From Desulfomicrobium orale DSM 12838 (lineage in GTDB: Bacteria; Desulfobacterota; Desulfovibrionia; Desulfovibrionales; Desulfomicrobiaceae): a DNA stretch of 64,000 nucleotides. Where the stretch lies: the NCBI RefSeq assembly GCF_001553625.1, contig NZ_CP014230.1, positions 1,240,001 to 1,304,000 of the forward strand, read 5' to 3'. The position numbers were made by a program, and so were the translations under genes. Positions 8,936 through 19,719 of this stretch are shown here, piece after piece (positions within the stretch are counted from its first letter, which is position 1; the number at the start of each line of letters is the position of its first letter). The notes under the pieces were generated by a model. That model made no database searches. It worked only from the letters and a program-made list of their open reading frames with translations, and was not told where the DNA came from.

Positions 8936-9009
8936 TGGCTGGGCGACTAGGATTCGAACCTAGATTAACGGAGTCAGAGTCCGCTGTCCTGCCGTTGAAC
9001 GATCGCCCA
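8936..9009 (-). tRNA. tRNA-Gln (CTG anticodon)
   Basis: Reads leftward with acceptor TGGGCGA/TCGCCCA, anticodon loop CTCTGAC (CTG), T-arm GGTTCGAATCC, and an encoded CCA at 8938-8936. It is the last of four tRNAs in one leftward array. Confidence 0.9.
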
Positions 9010-9012
9010 AGA

Positions 9013-9090
9013 TGGCGTCCCCAAGGGGATTTGAACCCCTGTTATCGGCGTGAAAGGCCGGTGTCCTGGACCTAGCTAGACGATGGGGAC
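9013..9090 (-). tRNA. tRNA-Glu (TTC anticodon)
   Basis: Acceptor GTCCCC/GGGGAC, anticodon loop CTTTCAC (TTC), T-arm GGGTTCAAATCCC, encoded CCA. The D-arm is two bases longer than in the neighbouring tRNA-Glu, and the outermost anticodon-stem pair is a C-A mismatch. Confidence 0.85.
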
Positions 9091-9110
9091 AAGCTGTGCA
9101 GATAGAAAAG

Positions 9111-9186
9111 TGGCGTCCCCAAGGGGGTTTGAACCCCTGTTAGCGGCGTGAGAGGCCGCCGTCCTAGGCCACTAGACGATGGGGAC
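9111..9186 (-). tRNA. tRNA-Glu (CTC anticodon)
   Basis: Acceptor GTCCCC/GGGGAC, anticodon loop CTCTCAC (CTC) on a fully paired GCGGC/GCCGC stem, T-arm GGGTTCAAACCC, encoded CCA. Confidence 0.9.
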
Positions 9187-9190
9187 GCAT

Positions 9191-9266
9191 TGGTGGGCCG
9201 TGAAGGGATCGAACCTTCGACTCTCTGCTTAAAAGGCAGATACTCTACCGTCTGAGTTAACGGCCC
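9191..9266 (-). tRNA. tRNA-Lys (TTT anticodon)
   Basis: Acceptor GGGCCGT/ACGGCCC, anticodon loop CTTTTAA (TTT) on TCTGC/GCAGA, T-arm GGTTCGATCCC, encoded CCA. First tRNA of the leftward array. Confidence 0.92.
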
Positions 9267-9284
9267 CTGCTAAGGAGAATCGTC

Positions 9285-9311
9285 TCTATAGAGGGCGCTT
9301 TTTCTTGTCAA
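9285..9311 (-). promoter_or_regulatory. Promoter of the tRNA array
   Basis: On the minus strand TTGACA (9311-9306), a 15-bp spacer and TATAGA (9290-9285). Transcription would start about 12 bp before tRNA-Lys. The perfect -35 and good -10 are clear although the spacer is short. Confidence 0.6.
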
Positions 9312-9319
9312 GTCGGAAT

Positions 9320-10603
9320 TCAGCGATTCCGGGCTTCGATGCACTGCAGTCCGCCCATATAGGGGCGCAATGCTTCCGGAATGGCAATGGAACCGTCTTC
9401 CTGCTGGTAGTTTTCCAGGATGGCGACCATGGTCCGGCCTATGGCCAGCCCTGAGCCGTTCAGAGTGTGCACGAACTGGCTTTTTTTGCTTCCTGCGGGC
9501 TTGAAGCGGATGCCAGCACGCCGGGCCTGAAAATCCTCGAAGTTGGAGCAGGAAGAAATTTCCCGGTATTTTCCCTGGCCTGGCAGCCAGACTTCGATGT
9601 CATAGGTTTTGGCCGAGGAAAATCCCAGATCGCCGGAGCATAACGTGACCACGCGGTAATGCAGCCCCAGCTTCTGCAGGATGCTTTCGGCGTGACCGAG
9701 CAGTTTTTCCAGTTCTTCGAAAGACGATTCCGGATGGGCGAAGCGGACCAGTTCCACTTTGTCGAACTGATGCTGGCGGATCATGCCGCGCGTGTCCTTG
9801 CCGTAGGAGCCAGCCTCCGATCTGAAGCAGGGGGTGAAAGCGCACAAGGCCAGGGGCAGATCCGCTTCGGACAGAGTGGCTTCGCGGTAGATGTTGGTCA
9901 GGGGCACTTCGGCCGTGGGAATAAGATAGTAATTTGTGTTTGTTATGTGGAAGAGGTCTTCCTCGAACTTCGGCAGCTGGCCGGTGCCTGTGAGGGATTC
10001 ACGGTTGACGATGACTGGCGGCATGACTTCGGCGTAGCCGTTTTCTCCGGTCTGCACGTCGAGCATGAAGCTGATCAGGGCGCGCTCCATGCGCGCGGCC
10101 CAGCCTTTGAGGAGCACGAAGCGGCTGCCTGTGATTTTGGCCGCGGTTTCAAAATCGAGTCCCCCCAAAGCCGCGCCGAGTTCGTCATGCTCCTTGGGCG
10201 CGAAGGACATGCTGGGTTTCTCGCCCCAGACTTTGATTTCAAGATTGTCTTCATCGCTTGCGCCCTCGGGTACGGAAAGATGCGGGACGTTGGGTATGGA
10301 CAGCAGCCAGTCCGTGGTCTGCTGATCGATGACTTTCAATGCGTCGTCCAGCTCTTTGATCCGGGCGGACATGGCTCCCAGTTCGGCCATGAGTTCCTCA
10401 GAAGTCTGCCCGTCCTTCTTCATGCGGCTTACTTCCGTGGAAGCCTGATTGCGGCGGGCCTTGAGCCCTTCGGTTTCCAGAAGCAGATCGCGGCGTTTCT
10501 GATCGATGGCCAGAAACTGGTCCAGCTGCAGGGTGCTGCGGCGTTTGCGCAGGCTTTCCCTTACGGCACCGGGGTTGGAGCGGATGAATTTGATATCCAG
10601 CAT
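9320..10603 (-). CDS. serS: Seryl-tRNA synthetase
   Basis: A 427-residue class II synthetase that charges tRNA-Ser (and tRNA-Sec) with serine. The N-terminal coiled-coil arm is seen at about residues 30-100 ([17 protein letters not shown]...), followed by motif 2 ([21 protein letters not shown]) and motif 3 ([17 protein letters not shown] near the C-terminus), with [15 protein letters not shown] between. ATG 10603 ([11 protein letters not shown]) matches the usual start of the family; the frame extends further upstream but that part has no family resemblance. It lies just upstream of the tRNA array, which has its own promoter. Confidence 0.95.
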   Translation of the reverse strand: MLDIKFIRSNPGAVRESLRKRRSTLQLDQFLAIDQKRRDLLLETEGLKARRNQASTEVSRMKKDGQTSEELMAELGAMSARIKELDDALKVIDQQTTDWLLSIPNVPHLSVPEGASDEDNLEIKVWGEKPSMSFAPKEHDELGAALGGLDFETAAKITGSRFVLLKGWAARMERALISFMLDVQTGENGYAEVMPPVIVNRESLTGTGQLPKFEEDLFHITNTNYYLIPTAEVPLTNIYREATLSEADLPLALCAFTPCFRSEAGSYGKDTRGMIRQHQFDKVELVRFAHPESSFEELEKLLGHAESILQKLGLHYRVVTLCSGDLGFSSAKTYDIEVWLPGQGKYREISSCSNFEDFQARRAGIRFKPAGSKKSQFVHTLNGSGLAIGRTMVAILENYQQEDGSIAIPEALRPYMGGLQCIEARNR

Positions 10604-10776
10604 GGAAATGTCCTCGGTATGTATGCGGAGAGTTCGGGTATCTGAAAGGAGTCTTTGCATACCGAGCCTTCGGGTGAAGCTCAAGTGCGCCGGAGGCGAT
10701 GATTTTTTTCGGACCTTCCCTTGACTTCACTTTCCGAGGGATTATTTGCCCCTCTGTCTCAAGCCTCTGGTTGCGC

Positions 10777-10799
10777 GAGCGCTGTCAGGGCTGGCGCTC
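10777..10799. promoter_or_regulatory. Inverted repeat upstream of groES, possible operator
   Basis: GAGCGC, 11 nt, GCGCTC, centred about 77 bp before the groES start and downstream of a TTGACT hexamer. It resembles neither the CIRCE consensus nor a terminator. A role in heat-shock control is only a guess. Confidence 0.3.
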
Positions 10800-10864
10800 T
10801 TCCTTGGAGAAGAATGCTGAATTTTTTTATACCGAAGGAATATCTCAACATTTTGGAGGAAAAG

Positions 10865-12834
<1,970 letters not shown>

Positions 12835-12874
12835 GTCGTCCCGGGAACCGGGATACCGTTTTCACGAATCGCGA

Positions 12875-12909
12875 GCCCTCGCCGATAGCTGTCGGCGGGG
12901 GCTTTTTTT
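12875..12909 (+). terminator. Terminator after groEL
   Basis: GCCCTCGCCGA paired with TCGGCGGGGGC around a 6-nt loop, followed by seven T. Confidence 0.88.
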
Positions 12910-12981
12910 GGAGATGATCCGCCATGTTGGGCGGACAGTTTATTTCCGGTGAGCGGTATGGCCCGGGCTGCGGGAAAAGTG

Positions 12982-13695
12982 TCAGAACTCCGGGGCTTGC
13001 GTTTCGAGCATGCGCAGGGCCTGGGCGGCGGCTCCCTGTTCCGCCTTGCGCATGCTGCGTTCCGTCCATTCCACCTGCCTGCCGTCGGGCAGGGTCAGGG
13101 TCACTGTGTACTTTTTGGCGTGTTCCGGTCCGCGGCTGTCGCTCAAAGTATAGACGGGACGGGCTTTCCAGACGCGTTGCGTGAGTTCCTGCAATTGGCT
13201 TTTGAAATCTCTCGGTCGGAAGATTTCCGGTGGCGAGGGCCACTGCCCGGCGTACATGTGCTCAACGCAGCTCTGGGCCGCCTGGAGGCCGCCATCCAGA
13301 TAGACGGCGCCCAGAAGCGCCTCCAGACCGTCGCTCAGTACGGAATTCTTGTCCCGCCCGCCCTGAGCCTGTTCTCCCTTGCCCAGCAGCAGGCACGGGC
13401 CAAGGCCGATGCGCCGGGCTACCGCGGCCAGAGCCTGTTCGCTGACCAGGGCGGAACGCATGCGGGTCAGCTGTCCTTCCTGAGCTTCCGGGAACTTCTG
13501 AAACAGTTTGTGGGATACTGCCAGTTCCAGCACGGCGTCGCCCAGAAATTCCAGCCGTTCGTTGTGCTCTCCGCCGTGTTCATTGGCGTGGGACGTATGG
13601 GTGAGGGCTTGGATGAAAAGCTTGACTTGGCTGAATTCATAATGAAGTTCAGCCTCTAGCGCATGGAGCGCATCCGCTGGAATTTCCTGAGACAT
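12982..13695 (-). CDS. rnc: Ribonuclease III
   Basis: A 237-residue double-strand-specific RNase. The N-terminal domain carries the signature NERLEFLGDAVLELAVSH and the second acidic site DGLEALLGAVYLDGG; a C-terminal double-stranded-RNA-binding domain covers about residues 155-230 (FKSQLQELTQ...AKKYTVTLTLPDG...AEQGAAAQALRML). It processes rRNA precursors and structured mRNAs. ATG 13695 has GGAG just upstream; a TTG one codon earlier is less likely. The start lies only 11 bp from the divergent acyl-CoA synthetase start, so each gene's leader overlaps the other. Confidence 0.95.
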   Translation of the reverse strand: MSQEIPADALHALEAELHYEFSQVKLFIQALTHTSHANEHGGEHNERLEFLGDAVLELAVSHKLFQKFPEAQEGQLTRMRSALVSEQALAAVARRIGLGPCLLLGKGEQAQGGRDKNSVLSDGLEALLGAVYLDGGLQAAQSCVEHMYAGQWPSPPEIFRPRDFKSQLQELTQRVWKARPVYTLSDSRGPEHAKKYTVTLTLPDGRQVEWTERSMRKAEQGAAAQALRMLETQAPEF

Positions 13696-13706
13696 CAAGG
13701 TACTCC

Positions 13707-15791
13707 ATGAGAGACGTCCACCTGCACGCTCTGTTTTCTCCGAACTCCATAGCCATAGTCGGAACTGCTGGAAATGCGGGCTCCCCCGCGCGTGCCGTGC
13801 TGTCGAATCTTGAGAACTGGGGGTATCAGGGGCAAATTGTGTCCGTCAATTGGACCGGTGCCGCGGATGGCCAGCTCCCGCATCCCTGTCCGGAATTGGC
13901 CGTTCTCTGCCTGGAGCCGGAAGAGACTCCCGGCGCACTGGAATGGCTGGCAGATGCGGGCGTGCAGGCCGCCATTGTCATCTCCGCCGGTTTCCGGGAA
14001 ATCGGCGGCCGGGGGTATCATCTGGAAGAGCGTCTCACGCGGCTCGCTTCCAGCAGGAACATGACTCTCCTGGGTCCCAACTGCCTGGGCGTGGCGTCCT
14101 GGGGCGGGAACATGAACGCCTCTCTTGTCTCCCGACTGCCGGGCCGGGGTAACATCGCTTTTTTTTCTCCTTCGGGCTCCATGTGCAGCGCGGTTCTGGA
14201 CTGGGCGGCCAGCGAGGAGGTCGGGCTTTCCAGATTCGCGAGTCTGGGCAACCGGGCCATCATCGACGAAGCGGCTATGCTCCAGTTTCTGGCCGATGAT
14301 CCGGATACGGCCGTGATCATGGGCTATCTGGAGGGCATGAACAGCGGCCGCCGTTTTGCCCGCATCAGCCAGACCATCACCCGGGAAAAACCTGTCATCA
14401 TGCTCCAGGCGGGCATGACTGAACATGGACAGAAAGCCATTTCTTCCCATGCGGGCGCGCTTACCGGCTCCGAACGCGCTTGGCAGACGGCCTTGAGACA
14501 GGCGGGCATCATCCGTACGGACAGTCTGTCCTCATTTTTCAATCTGGCCCGCATGTTCGGCTCCCAGCCTCTTCCGACCGGCCCCAATCTGGCCATCATC
14601 ACCAATTCCGGTGGAGCGGGCATCCTCGCGGCCGATGCGCTCTCCGGGACGAGTATCAATCTGGCCCGGCTCGGCCCTGAAACCATGTCCCGTCTGGAGT
14701 CCTGCCTGCCCCGGTACGCCAGGGCGGCCAACCCCGTGGATGTGGACATGTCCGCCCGTCCGGCACAGTATGCTCAGGCGCTTTCCATCGTACTCGAAGA
14801 CCGGCGCGTGCACATGGCTCTGGTGGTGGCTACACCGGGTGTGGGACTGGACATGTCCGAAGTGGTCCACGCTCTGGCCGAAGGACCCCGGAAAACCGGC
14901 AAGCCGGTGGCCGTCTGCCTGCTGGGCCGGGAGGGTGTGGCCGAAGAGAAGCGCTACCTTCAGGCCCGGGGTCTGCCCTGCTATGCCAACCCCAAGGACG
15001 CTCTGGCCGCGTTCGACGCCATGTTCGGCTATGCCCAGTGGAAGGCCAGCCCCTATCCAGTAGAGGTCAGTTACCGTCGGGACCGGGCCAAGGCCGGGCA
15101 GTTCCTGCGGGACTGTCTGCAGGCGGGAAAGACCGAATTGTCCGGCATCGAGATGCAGACCCTGCTTCAGGCTTATGAACTCCAGTTTCCCCAGGCGGAA
15201 CTGGCGCGCACCAGCAAAAGCGCGGTCAAGATAGCCAAACGGCTGGCCGGTTCCGTGGCCCTGAAAGTCGCTTCGCCGCACATTGAATACAAAAGCGACG
15301 TGGGCGGCGTGGAGCTTGGCCTGCAATCTCCGGAAGACGTACGCCGGGCCTTTGTGCTGCTCACGGCGCGGGTGCAGCGGCTGCGTCGGGAGGCCTTCAT
15401 TTCCGGGTGTGTCGTTCAGGAAATGGTGGAGGGAAAATTTGCGGAGGCCCGCGTCAGCGTGCAGCGCGATCCCCACTTCGGGCCGCTGATCAGCCTGAGC
15501 TTTCCCGGCGACCGGGCCGGGATGCCTCATGAGTCCCTGCGGCTGGCGCCTCTTTCCCTGGAAGACGCGAGCGGCATGATGCGGGATCTGAAGTTTTTCT
15601 CCCTGTCCGGGCGGGAGCGCGGGCGAGCCGTTCTGGACGCAAGGGCGCTGGAGGATGTACTGTTTACCGCGTCGCAGATGACCCTGGATTTTCCTGAAAT
15701 CTACACTCTGGAACTGGACCCGGTGCTGGTCGCGCAGCGGGGGGCCTGGGTGGCCGGAGCGCGGATGACGCTTCTGCCGCACGCGGACTAG
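13707..15791 (+). CDS. Acyl-CoA synthetase, NDP-forming (acetate-CoA ligase family)
   Basis: A 694-residue single-chain enzyme of the ADP-forming acetyl-CoA synthetase family. Domain order: CoA-binding Rossmann domain (about 1-130, FSPNSIAIVGTAGNAGSPA), succinyl-CoA-ligase-like flavodoxin domains (about 140-450, SGSMCSAVLDWA, SSHAGALTGSERAW with the likely phosphorylated histidine, ITNSGGAGILAADAL), and a C-terminal ATP-grasp domain (about 470-690, VALKVASPHIEYKSDVGGVELGL). The reaction converts acyl-CoA, ADP and phosphate to acid, CoA and ATP, or the reverse. The substrate cannot be told. It is followed by a DRTGG-domain ATPase 37 bp downstream, suggesting a joint role in acetyl-CoA energy metabolism. 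Start ATG 13707 uses AAGG upstream. Confidence 0.85.
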   Translation: MRDVHLHALFSPNSIAIVGTAGNAGSPARAVLSNLENWGYQGQIVSVNWTGAADGQLPHPCPELAVLCLEPEETPGALEWLADAGVQAAIVISAGFREIGGRGYHLEERLTRLASSRNMTLLGPNCLGVASWGGNMNASLVSRLPGRGNIAFFSPSGSMCSAVLDWAASEEVGLSRFASLGNRAIIDEAAMLQFLADDPDTAVIMGYLEGMNSGRRFARISQTITREKPVIMLQAGMTEHGQKAISSHAGALTGSERAWQTALRQAGIIRTDSLSSFFNLARMFGSQPLPTGPNLAIITNSGGAGILAADALSGTSINLARLGPETMSRLESCLPRYARAANPVDVDMSARPAQYAQALSIVLEDRRVHMALVVATPGVGLDMSEVVHALAEGPRKTGKPVAVCLLGREGVAEEKRYLQARGLPCYANPKDALAAFDAMFGYAQWKASPYPVEVSYRRDRAKAGQFLRDCLQAGKTELSGIEMQTLLQAYELQFPQAELARTSKSAVKIAKRLAGSVALKVASPHIEYKSDVGGVELGLQSPEDVRRAFVLLTARVQRLRREAFISGCVVQEMVEGKFAEARVSVQRDPHFGPLISLSFPGDRAGMPHESLRLAPLSLEDASGMMRDLKFFSLSGRERGRAVLDARALEDVLFTASQMTLDFPEIYTLELDPVLVAQRGAWVAGARMTLLPHAD

Positions 15792-15828
15792 CCGGTCTTT
15801 TCCGGGCACATTTTTGGGAGGGATGGAG

Positions 15829-16890
15829 ATGGTCGGAATCTACATTGGAGCCACGGCCGGGTATTCCGGAAAAAACATGGTGGCGATGGGTATCGGGCTC
15901 AGATTGCAAAAGGACGGCTACCGAGTCGGATACATGAAGCCCGTGGGCGCCCTGCCTCAGGAGAAGGAGGGCCGCCTCGGCGACGGTGACGCCTTTTTCG
16001 TTCAGGATGTTCTGGGCCTGAACGAAGACCCCTCCCTGGTCACTCCCGTGGTGGTGAATCATGATTTCAAAATGAAGGCTTTCGCGGGAAAATGTGAGGA
16101 CCTCATCCCCAGAATCAGGTCCGCCTATGAGAAGCTCGGCCAGAACAAGGACGTGATGATCGTTTCCGGCTCCGGCAGCATGTTTTCCGGAAAATACTGC
16201 AATGTGGACGGCATCAGCGTGGTGCGGGCCCTGGGTATCAAAAGCATTATCATTGACCGTTACGTGAAGGAGCTCAACTACGACTATCTCATGGCCATGA
16301 AGGAGGCCCTCGGCGAGCAATTGGCCGGGGTGCTTCTGAACGACATTCCTCCGGCTTTCCGGGAAGAGCTGGACACGCTGCTGCATCCGTTTCTGGAGAA
16401 CAAGGGCATCAAGGTGCTGGGAAAAATTCCCACCGATCCGCTCATGGGGGCCATCAGGGTGTCCGATCTGGCCGAACGTCTGGGCGGCAGGGTGATCACG
16501 GCTCAGGACAAGTCCGAACGGGTGGTGGAGAATTTTCTGATCGGCACCATGCAGGTGGAAAATTTCATGACCCACTTCCGCAAGAGCAAGAGGTCGGCCA
16601 TCATTGTGGGCGGGGACCGTTCGGATGTGCAGCTCGTGGCCCTGGAAGGGCAGTGTCAGTGTCTGGTGCTGACGGGCAACCTCTACCCCAATGACATCAT
16701 CATGACCCGGGCCGAAGTGCTTGAAGTGCCCATTGTGGTGGTGCGCGACGATACCTTCTCCGTGGCCAAGAAGATGGAAGCCATCCTGTCCCGGCACAAG
16801 CTGCGGGATGTGATCAAAATCCAGCATGGCTCCCAGCTGGTCAGCTCCATCATCGATTTCGCCTACCTGAAGGAGACGCTGGGCATATAG
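15829..16890 (+). CDS. BioD-like ATPase with DRTGG domain (phosphotransacetylase N-terminal type)
   Basis: A 353-residue protein resembling the N-terminal half of long phosphotransacetylases. Residues 1-210 are a dethiobiotin-synthetase-like P-loop domain (GATAGYSGKNMVAMGIGLRL, YMKPVG, LLNDIP); residues ~215-320 form a DRTGG domain. The catalytic acetyltransferase domain is absent. In related enzymes this part senses nucleotides or metabolites. ATG 15829 is preferred because GGGAGGG lies 7 bp upstream; the ATG two codons earlier would sit on that site. It lies next to an acyl-CoA synthetase and before a terminator, so the pair is probably one operon. A regulatory role in acetyl-CoA/acetate interconversion is inference. 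Confidence 0.75.
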   Translation: MVGIYIGATAGYSGKNMVAMGIGLRLQKDGYRVGYMKPVGALPQEKEGRLGDGDAFFVQDVLGLNEDPSLVTPVVVNHDFKMKAFAGKCEDLIPRIRSAYEKLGQNKDVMIVSGSGSMFSGKYCNVDGISVVRALGIKSIIIDRYVKELNYDYLMAMKEALGEQLAGVLLNDIPPAFREELDTLLHPFLENKGIKVLGKIPTDPLMGAIRVSDLAERLGGRVITAQDKSERVVENFLIGTMQVENFMTHFRKSKRSAIIVGGDRSDVQLVALEGQCQCLVLTGNLYPNDIIMTRAEVLEVPIVVVRDDTFSVAKKMEAILSRHKLRDVIKIQHGSQLVSSIIDFAYLKETLGI

Positions 16891-16928
16891 ATACTCCGCC
16901 CGCTTTGTTTTGGCATTTGGCATGTGAA

Positions 16929-16955
16929 GAGTCGCCCTTTTGGGCGGCTCTTTTT
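16929..16955 (+). terminator. Terminator after the DRTGG gene
   Basis: GAGTCGCCC/GGGCGGCTC hairpin with a TTTT loop and five T after it; it separates two converging transcripts. Confidence 0.82.
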
Positions 16956-16965
16956 GCATGAAAAT

Positions 16966-18099
16966 TTACCGCAGCATTTCAAGGAAAGCCTCGATGCGGA
17001 CTTTCAGTTGTTCCGTGTCCGCCGGGGAATAGTCCGTGACGATCTGCAGGAAGGGCAGGTCCAGTTCGTCGCGGACAAATTTTTTGATGGACCACGATTC
17101 CACATCGTAGGTCTGGCATCCCTGCCAGGTCAGATCGACCACGGCGTCCGCCTGGAAATCCGCCGCCAGTTCCCTGAGCGTGTCATAGCGGTTGGGGTTG
17201 GGGGACATGACCGAACAGGGCGTATCCAGATAGCATCTGGCGAGGGCGGTCAGCGGATCGTCCGTTTCGTCGATCATCTGGCGGACTTTTTTGTAGCAGG
17301 TACAGCTGTCGATGCAGACGACGCTGGCGCCGCATTCCTCGAGCAGTTCGATGACCTTGTGGGAACCGAGCCCGGCCGGAACGCCCGTGAGCAGGATACG
17401 GGGCGCGTGATCCGCCGCCCGTGCTTCTCCCGACTCGCGTATTTCGGCGGCAATACCCCACAGAAGTCCGATGGCCCGTTCGTAGTCGGACATGAAGGAG
17501 ACACGAAAGGAGATGTCCAGCAGGTCCATGCCCTTCAACGGAGACGGCTTGAGTTTGGCGAGGTCGAGGACATCCTTCAGGGCCACGCGCAGGCGGTTGG
17601 TCAGGCGGATGGCGGCACGCAGCTTTTCCTCGGTGATGGACACGCCGAAATCCCGCTCCAGTCTGGCGACAAGTCCGGCGTACTGCGCCCGCCAGTAGGT
17701 GTGGGCCTCCTCGTCCTGAATCTGCGGGAGTTGCAGCAGCACGATCGGTTTGTACTCGGCCAGCAGTTCGTACATTTTTTTCTTGCCGTCGCAGGTGGTG
17801 TCCGCCACCACGATGTCCGAGGCCGCCAGATAGGGACAGCTGTCCTGAAGGGCGAAGCCGAAGCTGCTTTTGATCAGCGGACAGAGAGACCGAGGCAGCA
17901 TGGTTTCCGCCGCCGGGATGGAGTCGTTTTTCGTGCCGCACAGGGACACGGGAATGGCGTCGGCGGCCAGGGCGATTTCAAGGGGCGAGTAGATGCAGTA
18001 CTGTCCCACGACTTTTTTGCCGCCGGCCTTGGCTTCCTGAAGGGCCAGCACGTTACGCCCGGTGATGTCGCGGAAGTGTTCGAGAGTCGGGTAGGGCAT
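16966..18099 (-). CDS. Double-cubane-cluster-type protein (YjiM / 2-hydroxyacyl-CoA dehydratase D family)
   Basis: A 377-residue HgdB-fold protein. The N-terminal half has the pattern seen in Escherichia coli YjiM and the double-cubane-cluster proteins: CIYSP, VSLCG, LPRSLCPLIKSSFG, SCPY and TTCDGKKKMYEL, giving cysteines 35, 54, 73, 88 and 103; a further Cys328 lies in WQGCQTYDVES. Family members studied bind an iron-sulfur double cubane and carry out ATP-driven low-potential reductions of small molecules once activated. The adjacent upstream gene encodes the matching ASKHA activator, and an SsuABC-type importer precedes both. No partner dehydratase subunit is present, which argues against a classical hydroxyacyl-CoA dehydratase. 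The substrate is unknown; import of a small organic or sulfur compound fits the context. Confidence 0.8.
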   Translation of the reverse strand: MPYPTLEHFRDITGRNVLALQEAKAGGKKVVGQYCIYSPLEIALAADAIPVSLCGTKNDSIPAAETMLPRSLCPLIKSSFGFALQDSCPYLAASDIVVADTTCDGKKKMYELLAEYKPIVLLQLPQIQDEEAHTYWRAQYAGLVARLERDFGVSITEEKLRAAIRLTNRLRVALKDVLDLAKLKPSPLKGMDLLDISFRVSFMSDYERAIGLLWGIAAEIRESGEARAADHAPRILLTGVPAGLGSHKVIELLEECGASVVCIDSCTCYKKVRQMIDETDDPLTALARCYLDTPCSVMSPNPNRYDTLRELAADFQADAVVDLTWQGCQTYDVESWSIKKFVRDELDLPFLQIVTDYSPADTEQLKVRIEAFLEMLR

Positions 18100-18148
18100 G
18101 ATTTCTCCTTGGGTTGACGTGGAAGAGGAACGGGTATCCGAACGTTTT

Positions 18149-18913
18149 TCAGAGCCGGGCGGCGACGAGAGCGGCTCCCAGCGCCCCGGCGATCTGCGGT
18201 TGATCGGGGATGTTCACCGGAATGCCGAGCTCCGCCGAAAGGATTCTGCCGAACGACGGGCTTATGCCCAGGCCGCCCGTGAAGGTGCATTCGCCCGTCA
18301 TGGGGATGCGCGAGGCCAGGGCGGCCATGCGGCGGGCGATGGAACGGAAGACTCCCGCAGCGATGTTTTCGGGCGGCGTGCCCTGAGCCAGCAGGCCGAT
18401 GATCTCCGTTTCCGCGAACACGGCGCACATGCTGGAGATGGCGGCCGGGGTCCCACGTCCGGCGGCTTCACCAAGCTCCGTAAGCTCCATGCCGAGGATG
18501 CCCGACAGTACCTGCAGAAACCGGCCGGTGCCTGCGGCGCATTTGTCGTTCATCATGAAATCCCGCACCGAGCCGTCGGATTCCGTGCTGATGACCTTGC
18601 TGTCCTGCCCGCCGATATCGAGCACGACGCCGGTGCGCGGAAAAAGATGCACGGCGCCGAGGGCGTGGCAGGTGATCTCCGTGACTGCTTTGGCCGCAAA
18701 GGGCAGGGACACGCGTCCGTACCCGGTGCCCACGATGCAAGACGGTGTGGACAGGCCCGCGTCGGCGCAGGCGGCGGCAAGGACTTTTTCTCCGGCCTCC
18801 CTGGAGTTCCAGCCCGTGGGCAGGACTGCGGAACCAAGGATGACGCGGGATTCGGGATCGAAGACAACGGCTTTTGCGGCTACCGAGCCGATATCGACAC
18901 CGGCGACGGGCAT
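18149..18913 (-). CDS. ASKHA-type ATPase activator (YjiL/HgdC family)
   Basis: A 254-residue BcrAD/BadFG-fold protein. It has the ATPase motifs GVDIGSVAAKAVV at the N-terminus, VLDIGGQDSKVI near residue 98 and TGGLGISP near 220. Cys125 (NDKCAAGTG) and Cys163 (SSMCAVFAE) are the two positions that bridge one iron-sulfur cluster between subunits of the dimer. Such activators use ATP hydrolysis to push an electron onto a partner protein, here almost certainly the double-cubane-type protein encoded 49 bp downstream. The start overlaps the end of the ABC ATPase gene by 34 bp, so the importer and the redox pair are one transcript. Confidence 0.86.
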   Translation of the reverse strand: MPVAGVDIGSVAAKAVVFDPESRVILGSAVLPTGWNSREAGEKVLAAACADAGLSTPSCIVGTGYGRVSLPFAAKAVTEITCHALGAVHLFPRTGVVLDIGGQDSKVISTESDGSVRDFMMNDKCAAGTGRFLQVLSGILGMELTELGEAAGRGTPAAISSMCAVFAETEIIGLLAQGTPPENIAAGVFRSIARRMAALASRIPMTGECTFTGGLGISPSFGRILSAELGIPVNIPDQPQIAGALGAALVAARL

Positions 18914-19710
18914 GAATCCCTCCTGATGGTTGGGGGTTGAGCCGGAGCCCCGTTGTTTCCGGAGTCCAGCATATCGAGGATGGACGCGGTCAGCCGGGCG
19001 TAGGCCGGTTCGGCCCTGTTCCGGGGATGGGGAAGATCAACGGGAATGACGGCCTGGATGCGGCCGGGCCGGGCGGTCATGACCACTATTTTGTCGGCGA
19101 GGTACACGGCCTCGTCCACGCAGTGGGTCACGAACAGGATGGTGGTCTTGTGCTGCCGCCAGATGCGCAGCAGCTCCTTTTGCAGCAGGATGCGGGTGTG
19201 GGCGTCCAGTGCGCCGAAGGGCTCGTCCATGAGCAGCACGTCGGGTTCGTTGGCCAGAGCTCTGGCGATGGCCACCCGCTGGCGCATGCCGCCTGAGAGT
19301 TCGTGGGGCATGATATGGGCGAAGTCTTCCAGGGCCACCAGTTCGAGATATTTCCGCGCGGCGGCGTTTTGCTCGGCGCGGGATTTTCCGGAAAATTCAG
19401 GCCCGAGGGCTACGTTGCCTTGCACGGTACGCCACGGAAGCAGCGAATATTCCTGAAAGACCATGCCCACTTCGCGGCGCGGGGCGAGGACGGTCTGCCC
19501 GCGATAGAGAATTGCCCCTTCGCTGACGGGTTCCAGCCCGGCGGCCATGCGCAGAAACGTGGACTTTCCGCAGCCGCTCGGGCCGACGATGCAGACAAAG
19601 CCATTTTCGGAGATTTCGAGATCCAGGGCTTCCAGGGCCTGGATGGTCTCGCCGTTGCGGGCGGAAAACCGTTTTTGCACCTGGCGGGCGGAAAGAACCG
19701 GAGTTGTCAT
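18880..19710 (-). CDS. ABC importer ATPase (SsuB/TauB type)
   Basis: A 276-residue ATP-binding subunit with Walker A GPSGCGKST, Q-loop FQEYSLLPW, signature LSGGMRQR, Walker B VLLMDEPFGALD and the switch histidine in VTHCVDEA. It belongs with the nitrate/sulfonate/taurine group. It energises the membrane subunit encoded 9 bp upstream. The C-terminal ~20 residues are Pro/Ser/Arg-rich and are encoded over the start of the activator gene. Confidence 0.9.
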   Translation of the reverse strand: MTTPVLSARQVQKRFSARNGETIQALEALDLEISENGFVCIVGPSGCGKSTFLRMAAGLEPVSEGAILYRGQTVLAPRREVGMVFQEYSLLPWRTVQGNVALGPEFSGKSRAEQNAAARKYLELVALEDFAHIMPHELSGGMRQRVAIARALANEPDVLLMDEPFGALDAHTRILLQKELLRIWRQHKTTILFVTHCVDEAVYLADKIVVMTARPGRIQAVIPVDLPHPRNRAEPAYARLTASILDMLDSGNNGAPAQPPTIRRDSCPSPVSISAR

Positions 19711-19719
19711 GTTTTTCGC

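Noticed and set aside
8936-9266. tRNA array as an integration site of a genomic island
   Set aside because: No integrase gene and no repeated tRNA 3' end were found nearby; both flanks are core genes.
10777-10799. CIRCE (HrcA) operator before groES
   Set aside because: The inverted repeat has the wrong sequence and spacing for the TTAGCACTC-N9-GAGTGCTAA consensus. Kept only as a possible unknown operator.
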